64,000 nucleotides of DNA, taken from contig NZ_JABAGQ010000002.1 in NCBI RefSeq assembly GCF_012844225.1, forward strand, positions 248,001-312,000. Direction: 5' to 3'. The DNA is from Rhodococcus sp. 105337. GTDB taxonomy: Bacteria > Actinomycetota > Actinomycetes > Mycobacteriales > Mycobacteriaceae. The notes below the pieces were generated by a model. It had not been told where the DNA came from and did no database searches. It worked only from the letters and a program-made list of their open reading frames with translations. The translations under genes were made by a program, and so were the position numbers. Positions within the stretch are counted from its first letter, which is position 1. Each line of letters starts with the position of its first letter. Of the stretch, positions 63,773 to 64,000 are shown piece by piece.

Positions 63773-64000
63773 AGAACAGCGCTGCCTTTCACTGCGGCGT
63801 GTGTGCACTCGACGGGAAGTGTTCCCGTGGTGCTGACGTGATCGCCGCAAGGAAAGCCGGTGCGTGTGCAGAGAGCTGCAGTATGCATGCGGGTCGGGCA
63901 CGATCCCGATCCCGCCGGTATCCCACGACGGTGGGTGTCTTCGTGACACCCGAACCACATCACCCTACCGCACACCCGGACGGGTACGGCCCGCTCGGTT
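63773..64000 (-). other. Leader of the DEAD-box helicase gene to window edge
   Basis: No gene is supported in this stretch. It contains dyads, for example GGGTGTC/GACACCC near 63934-63952, and short GC hairpins, consistent with a structured 5' leader as is common for cold-induced RNA helicases. The promoter cannot be fixed. Confidence 0.4.

Overview
High-GC actinobacterial chromosome segment, most likely from Rhodococcus or a close relative in the mycolic-acid-containing Mycobacteriales. This rests on gene content: an antigen-85-type mycolyltransferase, mycothiol enzymes (mycoredoxin and S-(hydroxymethyl)mycothiol dehydrogenase), a resuscitation-promoting factor, WhiB7, AdnAB in place of RecBCD, and a tmRNA whose tag ends in YALAA. 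The order lipV-adnAB-TrkA channel-nudC-mrx1-uvrD2-whiB7-ABC1-DUF2342-PDZ/Lon-UPF0182 follows the Rv3193c-Rv3204 block of Mycobacterium tuberculosis (synteny from memory, not searched). I see no prophage, insertion sequence, integron or CRISPR array; this is mostly core chromosome with small accessory inserts.

Layout. 1-2 kb: the 5' end of mobA, then a marR gene divergent from a Bcr/CflA drug exporter across a perfect AT-rich palindrome. 2-7 kb: an alkyltransferase-like protein, a lipV-like hydrolase and a four-gene siderophore ABC importer behind an IdeR-like box. 7-14 kb: adnA-adnB, the DNA-end-resection motor-nuclease. 14-17 kb: a double-MerR regulator divergent from an erythromycin-esterase-family gene, an alpha/beta hydrolase and a DoxX-like protein. 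17-22 kb: potassium channel, nudC, mrx1, uvrD2 and a VOC protein. 22-23 kb: whiB7 behind a roughly 300-nt leader with an upstream ORF and mutually exclusive antiterminator and terminator hairpins. 23-32 kb: ABC1 kinase-like protein, an orphan E1-like/TOMM-type protein, DUF2342, PDZ-Lon protease, PPA1309-like and UPF0182 proteins, rpf. 32.8 kb: initiator tRNA. 33-39 kb: fadD, mycolyltransferase, two acyl-CoA dehydrogenases, hisN. 39.5-46.2 kb: prfB, mscS, a Pro/Thr-rich membrane protein, ftsE, ftsX, smpB, an EamA transporter, a PNPOx-like protein and ssrA. 46-50 kb: a gene-poor stretch with two apparently frame-disrupted small genes and a structured intergenic region. 50-54 kb: pgm, an MFS transporter, a MauE/DsbA-like pair, tRNA-Ala. 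54-64 kb: a UvrA-like ATPase, a cutinase-family protein, a helix-hairpin-helix protein, mscR with a metallo-beta-lactamase partner, a CobW-family GTPase and a DEAD-box helicase.

How the genes work together. DNA ends and damage: AdnAB, UvrD2, the UvrA-like ATPase and the alkyltransferase-like protein. Antibiotic stress: WhiB7, the MarR/MFS pair, the MerR/Ere pair and the UvrA-like ATPase. Thiol and formaldehyde chemistry: mycoredoxin and MscR with its MBL partner. Ribosome rescue: smpB and ssrA lie about 1.5 kb apart. Cell division and envelope: FtsEX, mycolyltransferase, Rpf. Many genes have a -10-like hexamer 6-8 nt before the start codon and no Shine-Dalgarno, suggesting leaderless transcripts.

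The best candidates for something new are the E1-like protein with no YcaO partner, the single-chain tandem MerR next to an erythromycin-esterase homologue, the structured stretch at 48.2-48.7 kb, and the two genes that look one base out of frame.
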